This document shows positions 25,806 to 34,128 of a DNA stretch of 64,000 nucleotides, one piece after another. The translations under genes were made by a program, and so were the position numbers. Within the stretch, counting starts at the first letter, position 1, and each line of letters starts with the position of its first letter. The notes below the pieces were generated by a model, which saw only the letters and a list, made by a program, of their open reading frames with translations, did not search any database and was not told where the DNA came from. This DNA is from JAJRXR01 sp041987545 (lineage in GTDB: Bacteria > Planctomycetota > Phycisphaerae > Phycisphaerales > UBA1924): positions 62,001 to 126,000 of the forward strand of contig JBHIWH010000009.1 in assembly GCA_041987545.1 (NCBI GenBank). Direction: 5' to 3'.

Positions 25806-26423
25806 TTAGGCCCCGGCGCGGGATCTTTCGTGGACGCCCGCCAGGGCCGCCCGTGCGAGTTCGTGACGTGTCAGGGTCGGCTCGGCCGCCTCCCACACTT
25901 CCGACGAGTCGCGGTCGTCCAGCCAGCAGCGGACCACGCCGACGGCCAGGGTGCGGCCGACCACCGCCACCCCGTCCTCGGGGGCCTTGAGTCTGTCGAG
26001 CGCCTTGGCGACCGAGCCGAGGATCCTGTCCTCGCCCTCGCCGTACGCCTCGCCCTCGGGCGAGCGGACGCTCGTCGGGTCGTCGAGCCACTGGCGGTAG
26101 CTGCTGGGGCAGCGGGTCTCCAGGTCGGCGCCCAGGACGCCCTCCCACAGACCCATCCCGATCTCCGCCAGGCCGGACACGGGCTTGACCTTCGCGCCGG
26201 TCGCCTCGGACAGCGCCGCCGCGGTCGCGCGGCTCGCCTCGTCCGGCGCACTCAGCACCACCGACAGACGCTGGCCCTGGAGCGCCCCGACCTCGTGGTC
26301 GATCTTCTCGCGGCCGGCCTCGTCCATGGGCAGATCCGTCGCGCCGACAATCCGGCGCTCACGATCCCACGCCGAGCCGCCGGCCCTGAGGACCAGGAGC
26401 TTGAACACGTTCGATTTGGCCAT
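25806..26423 (-). CDS. Histidine-phosphatase-fold protein lacking catalytic histidines
   Basis: 205 aa from ATG 26423. It aligns with phosphoglycerate-mutase-type enzymes: start KLLVLRAGGSAWDRERRI, then LSAPDEASRATAAALSEATG, the acidic motif LAEIGMGLWEGV, and a segment VAVVGRTLAVGVVRCWL. In active members the first motif is L(V/I)RHG and the last contains SHG. Here the phospho-accepting His is replaced (RAG for RHG) and the second His is also lost (GRT for SHG). It is therefore probably a non-catalytic regulator or binding protein. It sits between rpe and accD on the minus strand. Function unknown. Confidence 0.75.
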   Translation of the reverse strand: MAKSNVFKLLVLRAGGSAWDRERRIVGATDLPMDEAGREKIDHEVGALQGQRLSVVLSAPDEASRATAAALSEATGAKVKPVSGLAEIGMGLWEGVLGADLETRCPSSYRQWLDDPTSVRSPEGEAYGEGEDRILGSVAKALDRLKAPEDGVAVVGRTLAVGVVRCWLDDRDSSEVWEAAEPTLTRHELARAALAGVHERSRAGA

Positions 26424-26678
26424 GGGTGGGTGCGGGGAGCGGTGTGCGTCGCGGCTCGTCGTGCGTCCGGAACGTCCGGGGCCGCGGGCTCCCTTCAACC
26501 TCCTGCTTTTCGCCCCCCAGCCGGGGAGCGAGGCGGTGAGTCTAGCATCGGACCGGGGGCGGACCAACGCCAGCCGCCACGCCGATTCACGTATCTGTTC
26601 GGAATCCTATCGGGTATTCGGCGGGCGCAGCTTCGCATCCGCGGTCCGCCCCGCCCGGGCGCCCTCAGAATGGGGCAC

Positions 26679-27359
26679 TCACCCGCCCCGGAGGCGTCCG
26701 ATCACATCGCCCCGCTCGCTCGGCGGACGTCCGAATATCGCCGAGGCCGCGACCAGCACGTCGCACCCGGCGTCCCGGACCCGGGCGGCGTTCTCGGGAG
26801 AGACCCCGCCGTCCATCTGCACCCGCTGGTCGTCGCGCAGCCGCTCGCGGGCCCAGGCCGTCTTCTCGAGCACCTCGGGGATAAACGCCTGCCCGGAGAA
26901 CCCCGGGTTGACGCTCATGACCAGGACCATGTCCACGGCGCCGAGCAAGGGCTCCAGCGGCCCTGGCGGCGTCGGCGGGTTGATGGCCACGGCCGGCGAC
27001 ATGCCGGCGGCCCGGATCCGCTCGCACAGCGCCAGCCCGTCCTCGCCCGGCGCGACTTCGACGTGGAAGCTCAGCAGGTTCGCCCCCGCGTCCCGGAATG
27101 GCCCGATCATCGCGCCCGGGTCGCTGACCATCAGGTGCACGTCGAGGTACACGTCGGGCATCGCCCGCCGCAGGTCCTCGCACAGCCTCGGGCCCATCGT
27201 CAGGTTCGGGACGAAGTGCCCGTCCATGACGTCCAGGTGGAGCAGGTCGGCGCCCTGGTCGATCACGCCCCGGCAGTCCTCGCCCATCCGCGCGAAATCG
27301 GCCGACAGGATCGACGGGGCGACGAGCGGCAGACGGGGCGGGTGGCGGATATCGAGCAT
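26679..27359 (-). CDS. rpe: Ribulose-phosphate 3-epimerase
   Basis: 226 aa from ATG 27359. TIM-barrel signatures: PSILSADFARMGED, HLDVMDGHFVPNLTMG (metal ligands), LDVHLMV, MSVNPGFSGQAFIP and QMDGGVSPENA. It interconverts ribulose-5-phosphate and xylulose-5-phosphate in the pentose phosphate pathway. It is divergent from the UAP1-like gene, with 95 bp between starts. All metal-binding and catalytic motifs visible to me are intact. Confidence 0.96.
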   Translation of the reverse strand: MLDIRHPPRLPLVAPSILSADFARMGEDCRGVIDQGADLLHLDVMDGHFVPNLTMGPRLCEDLRRAMPDVYLDVHLMVSDPGAMIGPFRDAGANLLSFHVEVAPGEDGLALCERIRAAGMSPAVAINPPTPPGPLEPLLGAVDMVLVMSVNPGFSGQAFIPEVLEKTAWARERLRDDQRVQMDGGVSPENAARVRDAGCDVLVAASAIFGRPPSERGDVIGRLRGG

Positions 27360-27454
27360 GTGCGGGACTCTACCGCCGACGGCGCCGGGCGGCGCGCCCC
27401 CCACTACCATCGAACGCCGGAGCCCACGGGGCCGAAGACGAGAGGAGACGCCGG

Positions 27455-28900
27455 ATGCCGAGCTTGGACGCCACGCGTGACCGACTGGCCAAGGTGGGCC
27501 AGGAGCACCTGCTCGCCTTCGCGGGCGAGCTGTCGCCGAGCGAGGTCGAGCGCCTGTGCGCGCAGATCGACGGGCTCGACCTGGAGCGCGTGCCGGGGTG
27601 GGTGGACAAGTACGTGCGCTCGGGCGGGGCGGCCGACGCGCCGACGTCGATCGAACCGGCCGAGTACTACCCGGTGGACCCGGGCTCGTCCCGCCGCCCC
27701 TGGGACAAGGCGTCGGCCAAGGTTGCCGGCGAGGCGCTGCTGAAGGGCGGCAAGGTCGCCTGCTTCACGGTCGCGGGCGGCCAGGGGTCGAGGCTCGGGT
27801 ACGACGGGCCCAAGGGCTGCTACCCGGTCGGAGCGGTGACGGACAAGCCGCTGTTCCGGATCTTCGCCGAGGGCATCCTGGCCTCGTCGCGCCGCTACGG
27901 CGCGCCCGTGCCCTGGTACGTCATGACCAGCCCCCTCAACCACGACGCGACCGTCGCGTTCTTCAAGACCCACGACTTCTTCGGCCTGCCCGAGGCCGAC
28001 GTCATGTTCTTCCAGCAGGGCGCGATGCCCAGCTTCGACAAGCAGACAGGCAAGATCCTGCTGGCCGACAAGGGCGTCGTCGCGACCAACCCCGACGGGC
28101 ACGGCGGGGCGATCCGGGCGCTCTCTGTCTCGGGCGCGATCGATGACATGAAGCGTCGCGGCGTCGAGCACGTGAGCTACTTCCAGGTGGACAACCCCTC
28201 GGTGCGGGTCGCGGACCCGGCGTTCCTAGGCCTGCACGCCTCGGCGCCCGACTCGTCGGGCGAGTTCTCGAGCAAGATGGCGCCCAAGGTCGCGCCCGAA
28301 GAGAAGGTCGGCGTCTTCGGCGTCGTGGACGGAACGCTGCAGGTCGTCGAGTACTCCGACCTGCCCGCCGAACTGGCCGAGGCCCGCGACGACTCGGGCG
28401 CCCTCAGGTTCCTGTGCGGCAACCTCGCGATCCACGCCGTCGGCGTCGCGTTCCTGGAGAAGCTCGCGGGCGACCCGGACTTCGAGCTGCCGTTCCACCG
28501 CGCCGTCAAGAAAGTGGCTCACGTGGACGCGGCGACGGGCGAGCGGGTCGAGCCGGGCGAGCCCAACGCCGTCAAGCTCGAGAAGTTCATCTTCGACGCC
28601 ATCGGCCTGGCCGAGCGGTCCATCATCGTCGAGACCGACCGAGTCGAGGAGTTCGCGCCGGTCAAGAACGCGGAGGGGACCGACTCGGTGCATTCGAGCA
28701 AGCAGTTGCAGACCGAGCGGGCGGCCCGCTGGCTTGAGGCGGCGGGCGTGGACGTCCCAAGGGACGCGACGGGCGCGTGCGAGTGCCTCCTGGAGATCAG
28801 CCCGCTGACGGCGCTGGACGCCGAGCACCTGGCCGAGCGGATCAAGGCGGGCGAGGTCAAGGCCGAGCACATCCGGGCCGGGCAGCAGGTGGCGCTGTAG
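27455..28900 (+). CDS. UDP-N-acetylglucosamine pyrophosphorylase, eukaryotic UAP1/AGX type
   Basis: 481 aa from ATG 27455 with GAGGAG upstream. The UDPGP-fold nucleotide-binding motif is VAGGQGSRLGYDGPKG, followed by NPDGHGGAIRAL and FQVDNPSVRVADPAFLGL, the UAP1 uridine/sugar-binding pattern. It makes UDP-GlcNAc from UTP and GlcNAc-1-phosphate for cell-wall and glycan synthesis. Most bacteria use bifunctional GlmU; this monofunctional eukaryote-like form also occurs in Planctomycetes and related groups. A UDP-galactose/glucose pyrophosphorylase activity is a less likely alternative. Confidence 0.9.
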   Translation: MPSLDATRDRLAKVGQEHLLAFAGELSPSEVERLCAQIDGLDLERVPGWVDKYVRSGGAADAPTSIEPAEYYPVDPGSSRRPWDKASAKVAGEALLKGGKVACFTVAGGQGSRLGYDGPKGCYPVGAVTDKPLFRIFAEGILASSRRYGAPVPWYVMTSPLNHDATVAFFKTHDFFGLPEADVMFFQQGAMPSFDKQTGKILLADKGVVATNPDGHGGAIRALSVSGAIDDMKRRGVEHVSYFQVDNPSVRVADPAFLGLHASAPDSSGEFSSKMAPKVAPEEKVGVFGVVDGTLQVVEYSDLPAELAEARDDSGALRFLCGNLAIHAVGVAFLEKLAGDPDFELPFHRAVKKVAHVDAATGERVEPGEPNAVKLEKFIFDAIGLAERSIIVETDRVEEFAPVKNAEGTDSVHSSKQLQTERAARWLEAAGVDVPRDATGACECLLEISPLTALDAEHLAERIKAGEVKAEHIRAGQQVAL

Positions 28901-28901
28901 C

Positions 28902-29735
28902 GTGGCGATGGACGAGCGATTCCTGAGACTGCCGCGGGCGCTGGAAGACAAATCGCGGACGGTGCGCCTCGGCCCGTCGGACATCCCGGCGCTGATCGCC
29001 CACCCGGACTGGGAGCGGCCCGCGCCCTGCGTCATCTGGTTGCACGGCCGCACGGCGCACAAGGAGCTGGACTCGGGGCGGTACCTCCGCTGGATCCGCG
29101 CCGGGATCGCCGCCTGCGCGATCGACCTGCCCGGGCACGGCGAGCGGGGCGAGGGCGCGCACGACCCGGCCAACTCCCTGGGCACGCTCGGGCAGCTCCT
29201 GCCCGAGATCGATCAGGTCGTCGCGGCGCTGGGCTCGGGCGAGTACGCGGATGTCATGGACGCGTCGCGTCTGGGTCTGGGCGGGATGTCGCTGGGCGGG
29301 ATGGGCGCGCTGCGTCGGCTGTGCGACGAGCACCCGTTCGTCTGCGCCGCCGTCGAGGCGACGTCCGGCTCGCTCCGCGACCTGTACTTCCCGCGGGCGG
29401 GCGCGAAGGGCGCGCCGTGGAACGTCGAGCACGACGCGGCCCGCGTCCGCCCGCTCGACCCGATCGAGCACCTGGAGACGTGGCGCCCGATCCCGCTGCT
29501 GGTGCTGCACTCGGAGGCCGACGTCATGGTGCCGTGGGACGCGCAGCGGCGTTTCGTCGAGGCCCTCGGCCAGCGATATCGGACCGCCGGCGCGGACGAC
29601 GGGCTCATCGAGGTGACGACCTGGCCCGAGACGGGCGCCCCCAGCGAGCACCTGGGCTTCGGGCGGCACGCCAACGACGCCAAGAATCTGCAGACGGACT
29701 TCCTGCGTCGGCGCCTGAACGCCGATGGCGCCTGA
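28902..29735 (+). CDS. Alpha/beta-hydrolase (prolyl-oligopeptidase / dienelactone-hydrolase-like)
   Basis: 277 aa; starts at GTG 28902 or ATG 28908, one base after the previous stop, so coupling is likely. Motifs: oxyanion region VIWLHGRTAHKEL, DLPGHGERGEGAHD, nucleophile elbow GLGGMSLGGMGAL (Ser about 130), acid LHSEADVMVPWDA and C-terminal His in SEHLGFGRH. The triad looks complete. The substrate cannot be told; linkage to the UAP1-like gene does not define it. No signal peptide, so cytoplasmic. Confidence 0.85.
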   Translation: MAMDERFLRLPRALEDKSRTVRLGPSDIPALIAHPDWERPAPCVIWLHGRTAHKELDSGRYLRWIRAGIAACAIDLPGHGERGEGAHDPANSLGTLGQLLPEIDQVVAALGSGEYADVMDASRLGLGGMSLGGMGALRRLCDEHPFVCAAVEATSGSLRDLYFPRAGAKGAPWNVEHDAARVRPLDPIEHLETWRPIPLLVLHSEADVMVPWDAQRRFVEALGQRYRTAGADDGLIEVTTWPETGAPSEHLGFGRHANDAKNLQTDFLRRRLNADGA

Positions 29736-29841
29736 AGTGCGGATCGGCCCCGGGTGTCAGCCCGAGGCCGGCGCCTGCGGGAAGAATGCGGGGCCGGGCC
29801 TGGTTTGGCCCCGCCAGCCCGAGGACGAACGGAGACCCGAC

Positions 29842-31281
29842 GTGCCGACACCCCGACGACTCGCCCCACGACTGGCCCCTCGACTGGCATCGATCGCCGC
29901 CCTGCTCGCCTGCGCCGCGGCCCACGCCGCCCCGCCGACCGACGCCCAGATCGAGAGCGCCCTGGACGCGTATGCCGCCCTGACCGACGAGGTGAACTCG
30001 TTCGAGGAGTACGAGGCGGCGATGGCCGAGTTCCGCACCCGCCACCCCGAGGTGCTCGATCTCGACGAGCTCGACGCACGCTCGATCGAGCGGCTGGCGC
30101 CGATCCTCACCGCGACCGAGGCCAGCGCCCGCGACGTGCTCGCCCGGGCCGCGCGGCTGGAGACCGACGACACGCTCGACGGCGCCGTCGCCATGGTCAA
30201 CGCGTCGTACATCTACACCTACCTGGAGCGCAAGCTCCCCGAGCCCGACCGCCTCGCCTCGATCGTCGGGCACCCGAAGATCGGCGAGGCCCTCTCGCAG
30301 GGGTACGCGGTCGGCCTGTTCGAGCTGCTCGCGTTCTTCGGCGAGTTCCGCCCCGAGGGCCTCGAGCCCGTGCGGGACGACGTGCTGGCGCTGGGCGACA
30401 CGCTCACGCCCGACGCGCCCGTCGAGCTGGCGCTGGCGGGCATGGACTACCTGGGCGCGATCGACGCGCTGCTGGACGACTCGGACGAGGACAGGGCCAC
30501 CCGCGAGACGATGCGGCAGCGCGTGGCCGCGATGCTGCGGGGCGTCCGCTCGCGGATCGACGGCTCGACCGACCCGATCCTGGCCGAGATGCTCGACGAC
30601 GCCGTCCTGCGGACCGACGGCGCGTTCGCCAGGGGCGAGCTGATCGGGCACGAGGCGCCGGCGCTCGACTTCATCTGGGCCTCCGACCACGAGGACATCC
30701 GCGGCGCCCGCTCGCTGGCGGACCTCAAGGGCAAGGTCGTCGTGCTCGACTTCTGGCACACCGAGTGCACGGTCTGCATCCGGACGTTCCCGAAGATCCG
30801 CGCCCTGGCGGCCCAGTACGCCGAGGCGGACGTCGTGATCCTGGGCGTGACGAGCCTCCGCGGGCGCCACGGCGACCCCGAGCGGGGCGTCATCGATACC
30901 TCTGGCTCGCCCGAGAGCGAGTTCGCCCTCATGCGCGACTACATCGGCAAGGTCAACATCACCTGGCCGATCGTGTTTACCTCGCAGACCCTGTACAACC
31001 CCGAGTACGGCGTCGAGTCCACGCCGCACATCGCGATCATCGATCCCGACGGCGTGGTGCGGCACCGGGCCCTGCACCCGGACATGCCCATGGGGCACAA
31101 GGTCGAGCTGATCGACGCGCTGCTCGCCGAGTTCGGCAAGCCCGTGCCCATGGCGCCGGGCCAGACCGGCGATGAGTCTGGCGAGGAGGCCACCGACGAG
31201 TCGGGCGAGCAGACGGGCGGGGCGGAGGCCGGGGACGATCACGACCACGGCGAGCACGATGGGCACGACCACGACGACTGA
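29842..31281 (+). CDS. Exported TlpA-like thioredoxin-domain protein with His/Asp-rich tail
   Basis: 479 aa from GTG 29842, chosen because GGAG lies 8 nt upstream and a signal peptide follows directly (LASIAALLACAAAHAA). The helical middle, about 30-270, is unrecognised. A thioredoxin fold at about 280-440 has FWHTECTVCIRTFPKIRALA (CxxC) and PHIAIIDPDGVVRHRAL. The tail is DHDHGEHDGHDHDD, a likely metal-binding cluster. The family carries out redox chemistry outside the cytoplasm. The long N-terminal domain and the metal tail are unusual and may suit cytochrome or metal-centre maturation (inference). Confidence 0.85.
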   Translation: MPTPRRLAPRLAPRLASIAALLACAAAHAAPPTDAQIESALDAYAALTDEVNSFEEYEAAMAEFRTRHPEVLDLDELDARSIERLAPILTATEASARDVLARAARLETDDTLDGAVAMVNASYIYTYLERKLPEPDRLASIVGHPKIGEALSQGYAVGLFELLAFFGEFRPEGLEPVRDDVLALGDTLTPDAPVELALAGMDYLGAIDALLDDSDEDRATRETMRQRVAAMLRGVRSRIDGSTDPILAEMLDDAVLRTDGAFARGELIGHEAPALDFIWASDHEDIRGARSLADLKGKVVVLDFWHTECTVCIRTFPKIRALAAQYAEADVVILGVTSLRGRHGDPERGVIDTSGSPESEFALMRDYIGKVNITWPIVFTSQTLYNPEYGVESTPHIAIIDPDGVVRHRALHPDMPMGHKVELIDALLAEFGKPVPMAPGQTGDESGEEATDESGEQTGGAEAGDDHDHGEHDGHDHDD

Positions 31282-31336
31282 CCCGCCCCGCGGCATGCCC
31301 CGGCGGTAGGCTCTGGCCCACCGACGGAGGCGGCCA

Positions 31337-32692
31337 GTGAAGCTCGACCCACTCGAGAACGTGCCGAAGCGGGGCGCGGTCCTCGCGTGGGCGCTCTACG
31401 ACCTGGCCAACCAGTCGTTCACGCTCTTCATCAACACGCTGCTGTTCAGCCTCTTCTTCAAGGACGTGGTCGTCGGCGCCGACCGCACGGCGGACGGGGA
31501 CCGGCTCTGGTCGCTGGCCGTCGGCGGGAGCATGCTCGTCGTCGTCGCCCTCTCGCCGTTTGTCGGCGCGCTGGCGGACATCCGGGGCTGGCGGAAGGCG
31601 ATGTTGATGGCGACGGGGATCATCGCCGGGACGCTGACGTGCGCGCTGGGCGCCCTGCCCGCGGGCGCCGTCGTCGTCGCGATGCTGGTCTACATCCCCG
31701 CCAACATCGCCTACCAGCTGGGCGAGAACTTCCTGGCCTCGTTCCTGCCGGCCGTCTCGACGCCCCGGACGATCGGCCGCGTCTCGGCCCTGGGCTGGGC
31801 GCTCGGGTACGCCGGGGCGCTGGTGCTCATCGGCGTGGCGCTGGGCGCGGCGCTGGGCCTGGGCTGGGAGAGCGCCGGCGACTGGCGCCCGCTGTTCGTC
31901 TTCGCCGGGATCTGGTTCCTCGTGGGCATCGCGCCCGCGGTGTTCGCGCTGGGCGAGCCGCCCCGGTCGCGGGGAGAGGGCAGCGCCGCGGCGGCCGCGG
32001 CGAAGCAGGTCGTCCGCACCATCAGGGACGCCTCGAAGTACGCCCAGCTGACCCGGTTCCTGCTGGCCTTCTTCGTCTACGCCCTGGGCGTGCAGACGGT
32101 GATTTTCTTCGCCTCCATCGTCGCCAAGGAGGAGGTCTTCACCGACCCGGCCTCTCAGCTGACCAAGCTCACGCTCTTCATGGGGATGCTCACCGTCCTG
32201 GCGGGCGTCGCGGCGCTGGGCACGGCCCGGTACCAGGACCGCGTGGGCGCCAAGACCGTCGTCGCGTTCTTCCTCGTGGTCTGGATGCTCTCGACGGGCG
32301 CGATCGCGCTCGCCCGCTCGTTCGGGCCGATCCCCGAGGTGCTCTTCTGGATCCTCGGCGGCGGCATCGGTCTGGGCATCGGCGGCATCGGCACGTCGAG
32401 CCGATCGATGGTCGGGCGGTTCGCGCCCAGGCACAAGGTCGCCGAGTTCTTCGGCCTCTGGGGGATGGTCTACAAGCTGTCGGCGGTCGTGGGCGTGATG
32501 AGCTTCGGCTTCGTCAAGGCCGGGCTCGGAACCCACGTGGCGCTGTGGGTGCTGACCGCGTTCTTCGGGGTGGGGCTGGCGCTGCTCGCTCCGGTCCGGG
32601 AGACCGCCGGCGTGCGCGCGGCCCGGCGCACCGAGCGTGAGTTCGCCAAGGCCGAGACGCTCCGCGGCGGGCCCGAGGTTGGTCTATTCTGA
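31337..32692 (+). CDS. MFS transporter, UMF1/Atg22-like
   Basis: 451 aa from GTG 31337 with a GGAGG Shine-Dalgarno 6 nt upstream. It starts with the UMF1 signature WALYDLANQSFTLFINTLLF and has about 12 predicted transmembrane helices, e.g. LVVVALSPFVGALADIRGWR, SRSMVGRFAPRHKVAEFFGL, LWVLTAFFGVGLALLAPV. In fungi the related Atg22 exports amino acids from the vacuole; bacterial members are uncharacterised. It ends 5 nt before trpB, so the two are probably co-transcribed, loosely supporting amino-acid-related transport. Confidence 0.9.
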   Translation: MKLDPLENVPKRGAVLAWALYDLANQSFTLFINTLLFSLFFKDVVVGADRTADGDRLWSLAVGGSMLVVVALSPFVGALADIRGWRKAMLMATGIIAGTLTCALGALPAGAVVVAMLVYIPANIAYQLGENFLASFLPAVSTPRTIGRVSALGWALGYAGALVLIGVALGAALGLGWESAGDWRPLFVFAGIWFLVGIAPAVFALGEPPRSRGEGSAAAAAAKQVVRTIRDASKYAQLTRFLLAFFVYALGVQTVIFFASIVAKEEVFTDPASQLTKLTLFMGMLTVLAGVAALGTARYQDRVGAKTVVAFFLVVWMLSTGAIALARSFGPIPEVLFWILGGGIGLGIGGIGTSSRSMVGRFAPRHKVAEFFGLWGMVYKLSAVVGVMSFGFVKAGLGTHVALWVLTAFFGVGLALLAPVRETAGVRAARRTEREFAKAETLRGGPEVGLF

Positions 32693-32697
32693 CTGGT

Positions 32698-34122
32698 GTG
32701 ACCCAGGCCGACACGCCCAGCCAGCCAGACTCCAAGAGCCCGGACGGCAAGCCCGAGCCGCCGCCGCGGCTGTCGTCGTACCCGGACCGCGCGGGCCGAT
32801 TCGGCGAGTTCGGCGGGGTGTACGTGCCCGAGACGCTCGTCGCCGCCCTCCGCGAGCTCGAGGAGGTCTACGCCACCGTCTGCGACGACCGCCAGTTCTG
32901 GGAGCGGCTGAGCGACCTGGGCCGCTCGTTCATCGGGCGCCCGACGCCCCTGCACCGGGCCGAGGGGCTGACGCGGCAGGCGCGCGAGCGGGCCGGCTCC
33001 CGCGACCGGGGCGCGACGATCTGGCTCAAGCGCGAGGACCTGGCCCACACGGGCGCGCACAAGATCAACAACACGATCGGCCAGGGCCTGCTCACCCGCA
33101 AGATGGGCAAGCGGCGGATCATCGCCGAGACGGGCGCGGGGCAGCACGGCGTGGCGTCGGCGACCGCCGCGGCGCTGCTGGGCCTCGAGTGCGACGTGTA
33201 CATGGGCGCCGAGGACGCGCGGCGCCAGAAGCTCAACGTCGTCCGCATGAAGATGCTCGGCGCCCGGGTGATCCCGGTCGAGGGCGGGTCGCGCACCCTC
33301 AAGGACGCAACCAACGAGGCCATGCGCGACTGGATGGGCTCGGTCGAGACGACGCACTACATCCTCGGCTCGGTCGTCGGCCCACATCCCTTCCCCATGA
33401 TCGTCCGCGACTTCCAGTCCGTGATCGGGCGCGAGGCCAAGGCCCAGTGCCTACGGCACGTCGGGTCGCTGCCCCACGCGGTCGTCGCGTGCGTCGGGGG
33501 CGGGTCCAACGCCGCGGGCGTCTTCTTCCCCTTCATCGACGACGAGGACGTCAAGCTCTTCGGCGTCGAGGCGGGCGGGCGCGGGCACGGGCCCGGCGAG
33601 CACGCCGCGCCGCTGACCGAGGGCAAGCCCGGCGTCCTGCACGGCTCGCGGAGCTACGTGCTGCAGACCGAGGACGGGCAGACCGCCGACGTGCACTCGG
33701 TCTCGGCCGGGCTTGACTACCCGGGCGTGGGCCCGGAGCACAGCTTCTGGAAGGACTCGGGCCGCGTGCGGTACTCGTCGGTCACCGACCGGATGGCGCT
33801 CGACGCGTTCCTGCTGTGCGCCCGGGCCGAGGGGATCATCCCGGCGCTCGAGACGGCGCACGCGATCGCCGACGCGCTGCGGATCGCCTCGGAGATGGAG
33901 CGGGACCAGCACGTGCTGCTGTGCCTGAGCGGCCGGGGGGACAAGGACGTCGAGGAGGTCGACCGCCTGGTCGGCGCCGAGATCGAACCCCTCAAGGCCA
34001 GGCGCCCGCGCCAGCGCGACGACAAGCGGAAGAAGCGGCGCGACAAGAACAAGCGCGACGGCCAGGACGGCGGGGCCGACAGCGCACCACCGACGGGCGA
34101 CGGCGAGTCTCAGGATTCGTGA
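32698..34122 (+). CDS. trpB: Tryptophan synthase beta chain, with basic C-terminal tail
   Basis: 474 aa from GTG 32698. Features: FGEFGGVYVPETLVAALREL, the PLP lysine in HTGAHKINNTIGQGLLTRKM, GAGQHGVASATAAALLGLEC, phosphate-binding VGGGSNAAGVFFPF and EGIIPALETAHA. It condenses indole with serine to tryptophan. Canonical TrpB is about 400 residues; here an extra N-terminus of about 25 and a Lys/Arg/Gln-rich tail (from about 440, KARRPRQRDDKRKKRRDKNK) are added. trpA is not adjacent. The tail is probably disordered and may bind nucleic acid or a partner. Confidence 0.97.
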   Translation: MTQADTPSQPDSKSPDGKPEPPPRLSSYPDRAGRFGEFGGVYVPETLVAALRELEEVYATVCDDRQFWERLSDLGRSFIGRPTPLHRAEGLTRQARERAGSRDRGATIWLKREDLAHTGAHKINNTIGQGLLTRKMGKRRIIAETGAGQHGVASATAAALLGLECDVYMGAEDARRQKLNVVRMKMLGARVIPVEGGSRTLKDATNEAMRDWMGSVETTHYILGSVVGPHPFPMIVRDFQSVIGREAKAQCLRHVGSLPHAVVACVGGGSNAAGVFFPFIDDEDVKLFGVEAGGRGHGPGEHAAPLTEGKPGVLHGSRSYVLQTEDGQTADVHSVSAGLDYPGVGPEHSFWKDSGRVRYSSVTDRMALDAFLLCARAEGIIPALETAHAIADALRIASEMERDQHVLLCLSGRGDKDVEEVDRLVGAEIEPLKARRPRQRDDKRKKRRDKNKRDGQDGGADSAPPTGDGESQDS

Positions 34123-34128
34123 TTTGGC

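Noticed and set aside
25689..27743. 684-codon plus-strand frame
   Set aside because: Opposite the histidine-phosphatase-like gene and rpe, and overlaps the UAP1-like gene in another frame; low-complexity composition.
29605..31296. 563-codon minus-strand frame
   Set aside because: Antisense of the thioredoxin gene, which has a clear CxxC and signal peptide.
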